The notes beneath the pieces are model-generated. The model was not told the DNA's origin, did no database searches, and was given only the letters and a program-made list of their open reading frames with translations. From contig DYHW01000001.1 in the NCBI GenBank assembly GCA_020723965.1, positions 482,587 to 546,586 of the forward strand: 64,000 nt of DNA. The letters run 5' to 3'. The translations under genes and the position numbers were made by a program. This document shows, in pieces, positions 63,967 to 64,000 of the stretch. Source of the DNA: Melioribacter sp. (GTDB taxonomy: Bacteria > Bacteroidota > Ignavibacteria > Ignavibacteriales > Melioribacteraceae). The first letter of the stretch is position 1. Each line of letters begins with the position of its first letter.

Positions 63967-64000
63967 TAATAAATCTAACGGAAAGATCGGTTCTGCTTTG
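63959..64000 (+). CDS. Start of the next gene, probably an HdrA-like FAD protein (partial)
   Basis: ATG at 63959 opens a frame that overlaps the previous stop by eight bases and runs to the window end: MFDNKSNGKIGSAL. AGGAG lies about 15 bases before it, within the upstream gene. HdrA/QmoA-type proteins are often encoded beside such a gene, and KIGSAL could lead into a dinucleotide-binding GGGIAG motif, but that part is out of sight. Confidence 0.4.
   Translation, partial: MFDNKSNGKIGSAL

Noticed and set aside
1..64000. tRNA or rRNA genes
   Set aside because: I looked for T-arm GGTTCGAATCC-like segments in the intergenic gaps and found none; coding genes fill the rest.

Overview
The window is one AT-rich, densely packed stretch of bacterial chromosome. 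It has no rRNA, no tRNA that I can see, no phage and no insertion sequence. Gene content and order point to the Ignavibacteria/Chlorobi side of the Bacteroidota-Chlorobi group. The evidence is map-infA-rpmJ-rpsM-rpsK-rpsD-rpoA-rplQ at the end of the ribosomal cluster, a short primary sigma factor without a large region 1.1, many TTG and GTG starts, -10 elements of the form TATATTT(T/G), and secreted proteins of Bacteroidota style. The taxonomic call is inference; no rRNA is present to test it.

Layout. 1-6.1 kb is the end of the spc and alpha ribosomal operons, closed by a hairpin terminator. 6.2-10 kb holds engB, a membrane GAF/degenerate-GGDEF protein and deoB. 10.3-12.5 kb holds two adjacent microcompartment pentamer genes (EutN/CcmL) directly before the primary sigma factor and an NlpC/P60 lipoprotein. 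12.6-19.2 kb holds fumC, small secreted proteins, a nitrilase-family amidase, an orphan multi-helix membrane protein and transketolase. 19.2-26 kb holds a DedA-like protein, an acyl-CoA synthetase, an intergenic block of palindromic and hexamer repeats, an atypical alkaline phosphatase and metG. 26-32 kb holds dapF, a PHP phosphoesterase, a TPR protein, efp-accB-accC and gcvH. 32-38 kb holds guaA, radC, a coiled-coil lipoprotein with a LysM partner, phoH, mazG and a RidA protein. 38.4-41.5 kb holds a LytR_C protein, rsfS and argS. On the minus strand, 45.5-41.5 kb is a tight operon surE, vWA membrane protein, bacteriohemerythrin, comF. 45.6-53.5 kb holds an outer-membrane-like protein, an orphan DNA methyltransferase, xseA-xseB, dxs, a Gfo/Idh oxidoreductase and a PhoB/PhoR-type two-component pair. 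53.6-62.4 kb holds rplU-rpmA, mdh, an RsbW-like kinase, a barrel/fibronectin-type-III lipoprotein/beta-CASP cluster, an AI-2E-family transporter and pta. At the right edge is a QmoC/HdrC-like iron-sulfur membrane protein, followed by the first codons of the next gene.

Most of the window is housekeeping: translation, central carbon metabolism (fumC, mdh, tkt, pta), the first step of fatty acid synthesis, isoprenoid, purine and lysine/peptidoglycan precursors. The most unusual points are these. phoH has no ATG, GTG or TTG at its conserved N terminus and probably starts at ACG behind a strong ribosome-binding site. Two vertex-type microcompartment genes sit alone beside sigA. The alkaline phosphatase seems to have lost its usual zinc-binding histidines. 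A repeat cluster near 22.0 kb is flanked by an 11-bp direct repeat. I found no clear new defence or mobile system.
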